Assembly (NCBI GenBank): GCA_020161065.1
Contig: JAIUPH010000018.1
Location: 310,001 to 374,000 of the forward strand
Direction: 5' to 3'
DNA from: Pseudomonadota bacterium
GTDB lineage: Bacteria > Pseudomonadota > Gammaproteobacteria > Burkholderiales > Burkholderiaceae_C
DNA: 64,000 nt
Shown: piece after piece, positions 55,162-63,277 of the stretch
Layout: every line of letters starts with the position of its first letter
Numbering within the stretch: position 1 is the first letter of the stretch
Made by a program: the position numbers and the translations under genes
Notes under the pieces: model-generated
What the model was told of the DNA's origin: nothing
Seen by the model: the letters and a program-made list of their open reading frames with translations, nothing else
Databases searched by the model: none

Positions 55162-56135
55162 TGACGTTTCACATCACCCGCCGCGTGTTGCTGTCGATCG
55201 CGCTGGCCGCTGCCGCCGGCACCGGCGCCGGTACCGCCTGGGCGCAGGCCCAGCCCATCCGCCTGGTCGTGCCTTTCGGCCCCGGCACCACCACCGACAT
55301 CGTCGCGCGCGAGGTCGGCCAGTCGCTGGGCGCGGTGCTGGGGCAGACCGTGGTGGTCGACAACAAGGCCGGCGCCGGCGGCACCATCGGCAGCGACCTG
55401 GTCGCCAAGGCCGCGCCCGACGGCCGCACGCTGGTGATGGGCACCGTGGGCACGCACGCGATCAACGCCACGCTGTACCGCAAGCTGCCCTACGACGCGA
55501 CGCGCGACTTCGCGCCCGTCGGCCTGGTCGGCTTCACGCCCACGCTGCTGGTGGTGGCCGCCGGCTCGCCGATCAAGACCCTGGCCGACCTGAAGGCCGC
55601 GGCCGCCACGCCGGCGGGCATCAGCTTCGCGTCGGCCGGCAACGGCACCTCGGGCCACCTGGCCGGCGAACTGCTGGCCGCGCGCCTGGGCGGCAAGATG
55701 GTGCACGTGCCCTACAGCCAGGGCGGCCAGGCGCTGACCGACGTGATGGGCGGCCAAGCGCAGTTCATGTTCTATCACCCGGCCGCGGTGCTGCCGCAGA
55801 TGAAGGCCGGCAAGCTGCGCGCCATCGGCGCCAGCAGCGCGCGCCGCAGCGCCGCTGCGCCCGAGGTGCCCACGCTGCAAGAGCAGGGCGTGGCCGACTT
55901 CGACCTCGTCGCCTGGTTCATGGTCTACGCGCCGGCGGCCACGCCGCCGGCCGAACTGGCCCGTTTGCGCGACGGCCTGGCGCGCGCGCTGGCGCAGCCG
56001 GCCACCGCCGCCAAGCTGGCCGAGCTGGGCGTCGAACAACGTTCGATGAACGTCGCCGAGCTGGCCGCCTTCGGGCCGGCGGAGATCGCGCGCTGGGGCG
56101 AGGCGGTGCGCCGCTCGGGCGCGCAGGTGGATTGA
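55158..56135 (+). CDS. TctC/Bug-family solute-binding protein
   Basis: This 325-residue exported protein has a signal peptide (TRRVLLSIALAAAAGTGAGTAWAQA) and then QPIRLVVPFGPGTTTD, VVVDNKAGAGGT and AAPEVPTLQEQGV. It starts at ATG 55158 with four bases of overlap with the CoA-transferase gene. It is the last gene of the ring-cleavage operon, giving that operon a second type of binding protein besides the Liv receptor. Confidence 0.9.
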   Translation: MMTFHITRRVLLSIALAAAAGTGAGTAWAQAQPIRLVVPFGPGTTTDIVAREVGQSLGAVLGQTVVVDNKAGAGGTIGSDLVAKAAPDGRTLVMGTVGTHAINATLYRKLPYDATRDFAPVGLVGFTPTLLVVAAGSPIKTLADLKAAAATPAGISFASAGNGTSGHLAGELLAARLGGKMVHVPYSQGGQALTDVMGGQAQFMFYHPAAVLPQMKAGKLRAIGASSARRSAAAPEVPTLQEQGVADFDLVAWFMVYAPAATPPAELARLRDGLARALAQPATAAKLAELGVEQRSMNVAELAAFGPAEIARWGEAVRRSGAQVD

Positions 56136-56191
56136 GGCCACCGGTCTACAGTCCGCCCGAAGGCCCCTCTTCATTCTTCGAAGGCGCGACC

Positions 56192-57049
56192 ATGACCCAG
56201 CCCGACGACAACCACGAGCAGATCGCCGAATGGAACGGCGCGCTCGGCCAGCGCTGGGCCACCGGCCAGCGGCAGATCGACGGCATCGTCCAGCCCTTCG
56301 GCGAGGCCGCGCTGGCCGCCGCCCGAGCGCGCCCCGGCGAACGCGTGCTGGACGTGGGCTGCGGCTGCGGCGACACCGCCATCGCGCTGGCGCGCGCCGT
56401 GGGCGCCGGCGGCGCGGTGCTGGGGCTGGACGTTTCGCAGCCCATGCTGCAGGTGGCGCGCGAGCGTGCCGCGCACGAAGCGCTGCCGCAGCTTCGCTTC
56501 GAGGAAGCCGACGCTTCGGCGGCGGCGCTGCCGGCCGACGTCGACTTGCTGTTCTCGCGCTTCGGCGTGATGTTCTTCGCCCAGCCGCAGCCGGCCTTCG
56601 CGCACCTGCGGCGCAGCCTGCGCCAGGGCGGGCGCTGCGTCTTCGTCTGTTGGCGCGCGCCGCGCGACAACGCCTGGGCGATGGCGCCACTGGTCGCCGC
56701 GCGGCGGGCGCTGGGCATCGTCGACCCGCCGCCGGCCGACCCGCTGGCGCCCGGCCCCTTTGCCTTTGCCGACGGCGACCGCGTGCGCGCCATCCTGGCC
56801 GACGCCGGCTTCGAGGGTATCGAGCTGCAGCGCGTCGACCGCCCGGTGCACCTGGGCGAAAGCGCGCGCGCCGCGGCCGTGAACGCGCTGCGCGTCGGCC
56901 CCGCGTCGCGGCTGCTGCGCGAGGTGGGCGAAGACCAGCAGCCGCGCCTGGCCGCCGCGATCGAAGCCGCGCTGGCGCCGCACGCCGCGGCCGATGGCGC
57001 GGTGGCGCTGAACGGGTCGGCCTGGCTGGTGACGGCGGTCGCCGCGTAG
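56192..57049 (+). CDS. Class I SAM-dependent methyltransferase
   Basis: This 285-residue methyltransferase has motif I VLDVGCGCGDTAIALARAVG, motif II LGLDVSQPMLQ, and FEEADASAAAL for adenine binding. The segment LFSRFGVMFFAQPQPAFAHLRRSL is typical of the UbiE/Methyltransf_11 group. ATG 56192 is preferred because SAM-fold homology starts after it. The substrate is unknown. Confidence 0.92.
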   Translation: MTQPDDNHEQIAEWNGALGQRWATGQRQIDGIVQPFGEAALAAARARPGERVLDVGCGCGDTAIALARAVGAGGAVLGLDVSQPMLQVARERAAHEALPQLRFEEADASAAALPADVDLLFSRFGVMFFAQPQPAFAHLRRSLRQGGRCVFVCWRAPRDNAWAMAPLVAARRALGIVDPPPADPLAPGPFAFADGDRVRAILADAGFEGIELQRVDRPVHLGESARAAAVNALRVGPASRLLREVGEDQQPRLAAAIEAALAPHAAADGAVALNGSAWLVTAVAA

Positions 57050-57058
57050 CAGCGGTCG

Positions 57059-57087
57059 TTGCAATACAATTCGCATGTTCATATTAC
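57059..57087 (+). promoter_or_regulatory. Sigma-70-type promoter for the RHH-PIN pair
   Basis: TTGCAA (57059-57064) and TATTAC (57082-57087) are separated by 17 bases. The segment is AT-rich against a roughly 70% G+C background and ends 12 bases before the antitoxin ATG. The small spacing suggests a near-leaderless mRNA, which would fit autoregulation by the RHH protein. Confidence 0.6.
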
Positions 57088-57099
57088 AGCGGGACCGCC

Positions 57100-57423
57100 A
57101 TGACGCTCACCGTCCGCCTGGATGACGCGCTGGACTCAGCGCTGCAGCGCTATTGCCTCCAGCATGGCGTGACCAAGAGCCTGGTGGTCCAGGAGTCGCT
57201 GGCCGCCTACCTGCTGGCGGCGGCGCCCGACGCTCCCGCGGGCGCCGCCGACGACGCGCCGGCACCGAGCCTCAATCACCAGGCCTTCGCCGCCGCCGGA
57301 CTGATCGGCGCCGTGGCCGACGGCGGCGGCGCCGACAAGGCCGCCGTGCGCCGGCGCATGGCACAACGACGAGCCAGCCAGGCCAAGCGCCTGGGTGGTC
57401 CGGCCCGACGGGCCAAGCCTTGA
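57100..57423 (+). CDS. Ribbon-helix-helix (CopG-like) antitoxin
   Basis: This 107-residue protein has an N-terminal RHH fold (TLTVRLDDALDSALQRYCLQ, then GVTKSLVVQESLAAYLL). A flexible Ala/Asp/Pro linker and a basic C-terminal tail (RRRMAQRRASQAKRLG) follow and could hold the toxin. It overlaps the PIN gene by four bases. Confidence 0.88.
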   Translation: MTLTVRLDDALDSALQRYCLQHGVTKSLVVQESLAAYLLAAAPDAPAGAADDAPAPSLNHQAFAAAGLIGAVADGGGADKAAVRRRMAQRRASQAKRLGGPARRAKP

Positions 57424-57845
57424 GCAAAACGCGCACCCCGGTGCTGGTCGACACCGGCGTGCTGGTGGCGCTGTTCGACCACCAGGACGCCCACCACGCC
57501 GCGGCACAGGCCTGGCTGGCGCGCACCCACGACCGGCTGCTGACCGTGGGCCCGGTGCTGGCCGAGGCCTCGTTCTTCCTGCCGGCGCGACTGCGCAGCG
57601 GCCTGGCCGGCTTGGCGATGAGTGGCGTGCTGAAGGTCCACCAGCCCGACATCTCCGGCTACGCGCGCATTGCCCAGCTCTTCGACAAGTACGCCGACCA
57701 GGACCCCGACTGGGCCGACCTCGAACTGGTGTGGCTGGCCGAAACCGCCCAGACCGCCCGCATCGCCACCATCGACGTGGCCGACTTCAGCGTCTACCGC
57801 ATCAACGGCCGCAAGCGCTTCGAGTTGGAACTGCTGCGCGGCTGA
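57420..57845 (+). CDS. PIN-domain toxin
   Basis: This 141-residue PIN RNase has PVLVDTGVLVALFDHQDAHH (first Asp), AEASFFLPARL (Glu), DPDWADLELVWLAE (Asp) and ATIDVADFSVYR (last Asp). I placed the start at TTG 57420, which overlaps the antitoxin stop; GTG 57441 is the other possible start. It belongs to a different PIN subgroup from the toxin at 37853, with an extended LFDKYADQDPDWADLEL helix. Confidence 0.88.
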   Translation: MSKTRTPVLVDTGVLVALFDHQDAHHAAAQAWLARTHDRLLTVGPVLAEASFFLPARLRSGLAGLAMSGVLKVHQPDISGYARIAQLFDKYADQDPDWADLELVWLAETAQTARIATIDVADFSVYRINGRKRFELELLRG

Positions 57846-57861
57846 GCTTCGCTGACCCGGT

Positions 57862-57879
57862 AAGCGGCCGCTGCCGCTT
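57862..57879 (+). terminator. Hairpin after the PIN toxin gene
   Basis: AAGCGGC (57862-57868) pairs exactly with GCCGCTT (57873-57879) around a CGCT loop. It begins 17 bases past the PIN stop. No U-tract follows. Confidence 0.5.
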
Positions 57880-57921
57880 GGCCAGTGGAATGCAGTCGAC
57901 CGCCATCGCAAGGAGAGACCC

Positions 57922-58061
57922 TTGCTCGCCGCCACGCTCACCGAGAAGGGCCAGGTCGTGATCCCGGCCGACATCCGCGCCCGCCACGGCCTGTTCAAGC
58001 CGGCGCCGACCCGGCCGCCTTCGGCCAGGTGCTGAACCACCTGCTGGGCCTGCCGCGATAG
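57922..58061 (+). pseudogene. Truncated AbrB-type antitoxin remnant
   Basis: A GGAGAGA ribosome-binding site precedes TTG 57922. The frame reads ATLTEKGQVVIPADIRARHG, a clear SpoVT/AbrB N-terminal half, and then loses the family pattern and stops at 58035. A second frame continues as ADPAAFGQVLNHLLGLPR to a stop at 58061, so a frameshift or internal deletion joined two parts. No toxin gene follows. Confidence 0.75.
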
Positions 58062-58067
58062 GCTCGC

Positions 58068-59066
58068 TCAGCCTCGCGCCAGCTCCCTCACCTTCGACAA
58101 GGCCAGCGCCGCGGCCGCGGTGCGGGTCTCGACGCCGAGCTTTTCGAACACGTGTTCCAGGTGCTTGGTGATGGTGCGCGGGCTGGTGCCCAGGATGTCG
58201 CCGATGTCGCGGTTGGTCTTGCCCTTGACCACCCAGTACAGCACCTCGGCCTCGCGCGCCGTGAGCTTGCAGGCTAACGCCACGGCCTCAACCACCGCGG
58301 CGTCGTCGCTCTCGCGCATCACGACCAGCCATTCGCCGTCGCCGGCGTCTTCCAGCGTCTCTTCGGGCATTGCGTGCAGCGCGAAGGTGATGCGGCGCGA
58401 GCCGCGGGCGACGGTCAGCGTCTGCGCGTCGGCGCCGGCGCGGCGGCGCAGCGCTTCGCGCGCCACCCAGGCGATCACCTCGGGCGGCGTCACGGTCTCG
58501 GCGCCGCCGAAATGCTCGCCCAGCATGCGGCGCGCCAGCGCCGTCTGCCAGACGCGGCGGCCGTCGCGCTCGCGCACCACCAGCGTGGCGTGGCCGAAGG
58601 CGTCCAGCGCGTTGCGCGCCTGGCGCTGGGTGCGCGCGGCCTGCAGGTGCGCGGCCACGCGGGCCAGCACCTCGCGCGGCTTGATCGGCTTGGTGACGTA
58701 GTCGATGCCGCCGGCGGCGAAGGCGTTGACGACATCCGCCGTCTCGGTGAGCCCGGTCATGAAGACGATGGGAATCGGCGCCGTGGCTTCGTCGGCCTTC
58801 AGCCGGCGCGCCGTCTCGAAGCCGTCGATGCCGGGCATCACGGCGTCCAGCAGCACGAGGTCGGGCTGGGCGCGGGCGGCGAGCTGCAGTGCGGCCTCGC
58901 CGCCGCTGGCCACCAGCACGGTGTAGCCGGCTTCGTCGAGCGCGTCGTTGAGCAGCGCGATGTTCTCGGGCACGTCGTCGACCACCAGCACCACGTCGGC
59001 GCTGGCGGGCAGCTCGCGCCGCGCGGCGGCATCGGCCGCAGGTTCAGGCAGGTCGGGGTTCATCAT
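58068..59066 (-). CDS. REC-LuxR (NarL/FixJ-like) response regulator
   Basis: This 332-residue protein has an N-terminal receiver with acidic pair Asp30-Asp31, phospho-acceptor Asp74 in LVLLDAVMPG, Thr104 and Lys126. A middle region of about 120 residues has no recognised domain. The C-terminal LuxR-type HTH reads LTAREAEVLYWVVKGKTNRD, then SPRTITKHLEHVFEKLGV. The gene overlaps the hybrid kinase gene by 23 bases and is translated after it, so the kinase is its cognate partner. It should control nitrogen or urease genes next to it, which is inference from position. Confidence 0.93.
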   Translation of the reverse strand: MMNPDLPEPAADAAARRELPASADVVLVVDDVPENIALLNDALDEAGYTVLVASGGEAALQLAARAQPDLVLLDAVMPGIDGFETARRLKADEATAPIPIVFMTGLTETADVVNAFAAGGIDYVTKPIKPREVLARVAAHLQAARTQRQARNALDAFGHATLVVRERDGRRVWQTALARRMLGEHFGGAETVTPPEVIAWVAREALRRRAGADAQTLTVARGSRRITFALHAMPEETLEDAGDGEWLVVMRESDDAAVVEAVALACKLTAREAEVLYWVVKGKTNRDIGDILGTSPRTITKHLEHVFEKLGVETRTAAAALALSKVRELARG

Positions 59067-62000
59067 GCAAGGCCTTGCTCAGCAGGTCGTTCATGGCGTC
59101 GAAACGGAACTGGCGCGCCAGCAGGCGCAGCCGGGCGACGAAGGCGGCGTGCGCGGGGTCGGCGGCCTCGATGGCGTCGATCTGCCGGCCGACGCCGCGC
59201 ACGTGGCCGAGGCTGAGCGCGCGCTGCAGCGCCTGCAACGCCGGCGCTGGCGGCAGCCGCTCACTTTGCGGGTCAGGCGGTGCCGCCGCCGGCGCCGGCG
59301 CGGCCGGCGGTTCGACGCCGATCCACTGCAGTTGCAGCCGCCGGCCCAGCCAGTCCAGCAGCTCGGCGATGCGCACCGGCTTGACGATGAAGTCTTCGGG
59401 CGGCAGGCCGACCGGGTTGTCGAGCTTGCGGTCGAAGGCGTTGGCCGAGACCACGGCGGCCGGCAGCGCGGGGTGGGTCTGCCGCAGGCGGCGCAGCGTC
59501 TCCCAGCCGTCGATGCCGGGCATCGCCAGGTCGACGAACAGCGCGTCGGGCGGCGCGGCGCCGGGCGCGGCCAGCAGCGCCAGCGCTTCCTCGCCCGAGG
59601 CCGCCGTCTGCAGCTCGAAGCCCAGCGGCTGCAGCACGTCCAGCAGCAGGCGGCGGTCGGCCTCTTCGTTGTCGACCACCAGCAGCCGCCGGCGCGGGCC
59701 CTGGTAGCCCACGCGCTGCACGCGGCCGGCCGCGGCCGCGGCCACGTCCAGCGCCGAGCCCGCCAGCTCGGGCAGGAACAGCCGCACGCTGAAGCTGCTG
59801 CCCAGGCCGGGGCGGCTGCTGACGGTCAGCTCGCCGCCCATCAGCTCGGTCAGCATGCGCGCGATGGTCAGGCCCAGGCCGGTGCTGCCGGCCGACAGCC
59901 CGCCAGCGGCGGCGCCGCGCTCGAAGGGCTCGAACACGCGCTGCAGTTCGTCGGCGCTCATGCCGGGCCCGGTGTCGCTGATCTCGAAGCGCGCCATCTC
60001 GCGCTGGTGCTGCACGCGCAGCACGACCTCGCCGCGCGCGGTGAACTTCACGGCGTTGCCCAGCAGGTTGATGAGGATCTGGCGCAGCCGCTTCTCGTCG
60101 GCGCGCACCAGCCGCGGGAGATGGCCCTCGATCGCGCAGCGAAAGCCGATGCCGCGCCCCGCGGCCTGCAGCTCGAACATCCGCGCGATCTCGGCGATGC
60201 CGTCGGCAAAGCGCATGGGCCGCACGTCCAGCGCGAGCTTGCCCGATTCGATGCGCGCGATGTCCAGCGTGCCTTCGATCAGCCCCAGCAGGTGGTCGCC
60301 GCCGTGGCGGATCACGCTCACCGCGCGGCGGCGGTGCGCCGGCATCGCCTCGTCCTCCTCCAGCAACTGGGCGTAGCCGAGGATGCTGTTGAGCGGCGTG
60401 CGCAGCTCGTGGCTGATGGTGGTGATGTAGCGGCTCTTGGCCTGGTTGGCGGCGTCGGCCATTCGCTTGGCCTTCTGCAATTGCTCGTCGGTGCGGCGGT
60501 GCGATTCGATCTCGCGCGTCAGCGCCTCGGTCTGGCGCTTGGATTCCTCCTGCGCCGCCAGCCGGCTGCTGCGCGCCAGCACCAGCCACCACGCCACGAT
60601 GCCGGCGACGATCAGCAGCAGCAGGTAGGCGGCGACGAAGGCGTCGCGCAGCGGCGCCAGCAGCGTCGCGCCGTCGCCCAGCGCGCGCGCCGTCTGGCGG
60701 TGGATCACGGCCAGCAGCAGCGCCAGCGCCGGCGCGATCAGGCCCATCAGCAGCAGGTAGTGCGCCAGCCCGGCGTCGAGCAACGGCCACAGGCGGCGCG
60801 GCAGCAACCGGCGCAAGGCCGCCGTCCACTGCGCCGACAGCCGCGCCTCGGGCTTGCAGCGGTCGTCGCAGCGCGCGTCCAGCGTGCAGCACAGGCTGCA
60901 GATCGGGCCCTGGTACGCGGGGCAATGCGCCATGTCGGGGCCTTCATAGTCGCGTTCGCAGACGCAGCAGGTCTGCAGCGCTCGATAACGTCCATCTTCG
61001 ACGGCTGGTGCCGGCGCGGGCACGATGGCGATGCGGCGCCGCGCGAGGTAGTAGCGGCCCTTCGTCGCCCAGGCGATCAGCGGGCTGGCGACGAAGGCGG
61101 TGACCAGCGCGATCAACGCCGAGAAGGCCTGCGCCAGCGGCCCGAACGCGCCCAGGTGCGCCACCACCGACAGCAGCGAGGCGATGCCCATCGCGCCCAC
61201 GCCCACCGGGTTGATGTCGTACAGGTGGGCACGCTTGAACTCGATGCCCGGCGGGCTCCAGCCCATGGGCTTGTTGACGACGAGGTCGGCAACGACGGCC
61301 ATCATCCACGCGATGGCGATGTTGGCGTACAGCCCCAACACGTGGCCCAGCGCGCTGAAGACGTTCATCTCCATCAGCACCAGCGCGATGGCCGTGTTGA
61401 ACACCATCCACACCACGCGCCCCGGGTGCGCGTGCGTCAGGCGGCTGAAGAAGTTGCTCCAGGCCAGGCTGCCGGCGTAGGCGTTGGTGACGTTGATCTT
61501 GAGCTGCGAGACGATGACGAAGGCCGCCGTCGCCGCCACCGCCAGCCCGTAGTGCGAGAACACCGTCTCGTAGGCCGCCAGGTACATCTGGTTGGGGTCC
61601 ACCGCGCGCTCGGCCGGCACCATGTGGGTCAGCGCCAGGTAGGCCAGCAGCGCGCCGCCCAGCATCTTCAGCACGCCGGGCAGCACCCAGCCGGGGCCGC
61701 CGACGATCACCGCCGCCCACCAGCGCAGCGCATGGCCCGGGCGGCGCGCCGGCATGAAGCGCAGGTAGTCCACCTGCTCGCCCATCTGCGTGATCAGCGC
61801 GATGCCCACCGTCGTGGCGGCGCCGAAGGCCTGCAGCTGGAAGCCGCCGCCGCCTTCGCCGGCGTAGCGCACCAGGCCCTGCAGCAACGCGGGGTCGGAC
61901 TTGAGCACGAAGACGTAGGGCAGCACCAGCATCAGCAGCCACAGCGGCTGCGTCCACACCTGCAGCCGGCTTATCGCGGTGACGCCGTGCGCCACCAGCG

Positions 62001-62514
62001 GAATCACCACCAGCGCGCACAGCAGGTAGCCCCAGGCCGGCGGGATGTCGAAGGCCAGTTCCAGCGCGTAGGCCATCACGGCCGCTTCCAGCGCGAAGAA
62101 GATGAAGGTGAAGCTGGCGTAGATCAGGCTGGTGACGGTGCTGCCGATGTAGCCGAAGCCGGCGCCGCGGGTCAGCAGGTCCATGTCGACGCCGTGGCGC
62201 GCGGCGTAGACGCTGATCGGCCAGCCGGCCAGGAAGATCACCGCGCCGGTGACGGCGATGGCCAGCGCCGCGTTGACGAAGCCGTACTGCACCAGCAGCG
62301 TGGCGCCCACGGCCTCCAGGATCAGGAACGACGCGGCGCCGAACGCGGTGCTGGCCACGCGCCATTCGCTCCAGCGCCGAAAGCCGTGCGGCGTGAAGCG
62401 CAGCGCGTAGTCTTCCATCGTCTCGCGCGCCACCCAGCGGTTGTAGTCGCGCCGCGTCTTGACGACGCGTTGCGGGGCGTTGGGGGCGGTGGCGGGGCTT
62501 GCCGAAGCGTGCAT
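59044..62514 (-). CDS. NCS1-permease-fused hybrid sensor histidine kinase
   Basis: This 1156-residue membrane protein has several domains. Residues about 25-485 form an NCS1 (cytosine/purine/uracil/allantoin-type) permease domain with about 12 helices. A Cys-rich segment follows at 516-553 (nine Cys, with CCVC and CSLCC). Two more hydrophobic helices lie at about 580-645, then a coiled coil at about 650-695. HisKA follows with His702 in TTISHELRTPLNS, and HATPase_c at about 805-915 with N820 and DTGPG (847-851). A receiver domain has phospho-Asp995 and Lys1045, and a helical tail ends the protein. ATG 62514 begins the cytoplasmic leader. It is divergent from ureA with 134 bases between. The substrate sensed is probably urea-related or a nucleobase, by context. 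Confidence 0.92.
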   Translation of the reverse strand: MHASASPATAPNAPQRVVKTRRDYNRWVARETMEDYALRFTPHGFRRWSEWRVASTAFGAASFLILEAVGATLLVQYGFVNAALAIAVTGAVIFLAGWPISVYAARHGVDMDLLTRGAGFGYIGSTVTSLIYASFTFIFFALEAAVMAYALELAFDIPPAWGYLLCALVVIPLVAHGVTAISRLQVWTQPLWLLMLVLPYVFVLKSDPALLQGLVRYAGEGGGGFQLQAFGAATTVGIALITQMGEQVDYLRFMPARRPGHALRWWAAVIVGGPGWVLPGVLKMLGGALLAYLALTHMVPAERAVDPNQMYLAAYETVFSHYGLAVAATAAFVIVSQLKINVTNAYAGSLAWSNFFSRLTHAHPGRVVWMVFNTAIALVLMEMNVFSALGHVLGLYANIAIAWMMAVVADLVVNKPMGWSPPGIEFKRAHLYDINPVGVGAMGIASLLSVVAHLGAFGPLAQAFSALIALVTAFVASPLIAWATKGRYYLARRRIAIVPAPAPAVEDGRYRALQTCCVCERDYEGPDMAHCPAYQGPICSLCCTLDARCDDRCKPEARLSAQWTAALRRLLPRRLWPLLDAGLAHYLLLMGLIAPALALLLAVIHRQTARALGDGATLLAPLRDAFVAAYLLLLIVAGIVAWWLVLARSSRLAAQEESKRQTEALTREIESHRRTDEQLQKAKRMADAANQAKSRYITTISHELRTPLNSILGYAQLLEEDEAMPAHRRRAVSVIRHGGDHLLGLIEGTLDIARIESGKLALDVRPMRFADGIAEIARMFELQAAGRGIGFRCAIEGHLPRLVRADEKRLRQILINLLGNAVKFTARGEVVLRVQHQREMARFEISDTGPGMSADELQRVFEPFERGAAAGGLSAGSTGLGLTIARMLTELMGGELTVSSRPGLGSSFSVRLFLPELAGSALDVAAAAAGRVQRVGYQGPRRRLLVVDNEEADRRLLLDVLQPLGFELQTAASGEEALALLAAPGAAPPDALFVDLAMPGIDGWETLRRLRQTHPALPAAVVSANAFDRKLDNPVGLPPEDFIVKPVRIAELLDWLGRRLQLQWIGVEPPAAPAPAAAPPDPQSERLPPAPALQALQRALSLGHVRGVGRQIDAIEAADPAHAAFVARLRLLARQFRFDAMNDLLSKALHDEPRPA

Positions 62515-62582
62515 GGCAAGGCCGCACTCAAGATCCGCGCCACCGCCGCTAACATGGCCCCGGACGTGCTGAGGACGAGCGC

Positions 62583-62636
62583 ATGGAACTGACCCCGCGT
62601 GTTCGGCCGGCATTTGCGGCCGCACGCGCTGACTGA
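62583..62636 (+). other. 17-codon leader frame repeating the ureA start
   Basis: ATGGAACTGACCCCGCGTG (62583-62601) is a near-copy (one change) of the first 19 bases of ureA at 62649-62667. The frame continues for 17 codons to TGA at 62634-62636, 12 bases before ureA. It is either a small duplication scar or a leader peptide. Confidence 0.45.
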
Positions 62637-62648
62637 GAGCGAAGCGAC

Positions 62649-62951
62649 ATGGAATTGACCCCGCGTGAGAAGGACAAGCTGCTGATCTTCACCGCCGCCT
62701 TGCTGGCCGAGCGGCGCAAGGCCCGCGGCCTGAAGCTCAACGTGCCGGAGGCGGTGGCGCTGATCAGCGCGGCCATCATGGAAGGCGCGCGCGACGGCAA
62801 GACGGTGGCGCAGTTGATGAGCGAAGGCAAGCAGGTGCTGACGCGCGCCGAGGTGATGGACGGCGTGCCCGAGATGGTCAGCGAGATCCAGGTGGAAGCC
62901 ACCTTCCCCGACGGCACCAAGTTGGTGACCGTGCACCAACCGATTGCATGA
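62649..62951 (+). CDS. ureA: Urease gamma subunit
   Basis: This 100-residue protein matches UreA over its full length: [66 protein letters not shown] and [14 protein letters not shown]. It is part of the UreABC trimer of heterotrimers that hydrolyses urea in the cytoplasm. It overlaps ureB by four bases (ATGA). Confidence 0.98.
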   Translation: MELTPREKDKLLIFTAALLAERRKARGLKLNVPEAVALISAAIMEGARDGKTVAQLMSEGKQVLTRAEVMDGVPEMVSEIQVEATFPDGTKLVTVHQPIA

Positions 62952-63277
62952 GCGGCGGAGAAAGGCACCAGATGATTCCCGGTGAACTGTTGCCCGAGGC
63001 CGGCGAGTTGGCGTTGAACCCCGGCCGCGCGACGTTGACGATGGTGGTGGAGAACAGCGGCGACCGGCCGATCCAGGTCGGCAGCCACTACCACTTTGCC
63101 GAGACCAACCCGGCGCTGCGCTTCGACCGCCAGGCCGCGCGCGGCATGCGGCTGAACATCGCCAGCGGCACCGCGGTGCGCTTCGAGCCCGGCCAGCAGC
63201 GCACCGTCGAACTGGTGGCTTATGCCGGCGAGCGCCAGGTCTGGGGCTTCCGCGGCGACGTGCAGGGAGCGCTGTGA
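62948..63277 (+). CDS. ureB: Urease beta subunit
   Basis: This 109-residue protein has [43 protein letters not shown] and [18 protein letters not shown], all UreB hallmarks. The start at 62948 overlaps ureA; ATG 62972 (MIPGELL) gives the usual N-terminus and is equally plausible. It ends overlapping the ureC start. Confidence 0.97.
   Translation: MSGGERHQMIPGELLPEAGELALNPGRATLTMVVENSGDRPIQVGSHYHFAETNPALRFDRQAARGMRLNIASGTAVRFEPGQQRTVELVAYAGERQVWGFRGDVQGAL

Noticed and set aside
59075-62592. Long plus-strand open frames opposite the sensor kinase
   Set aside because: They are rich in His/Gln/Arg as expected from the complement of G+C-rich coding DNA, and the minus-strand domains are unmistakable.
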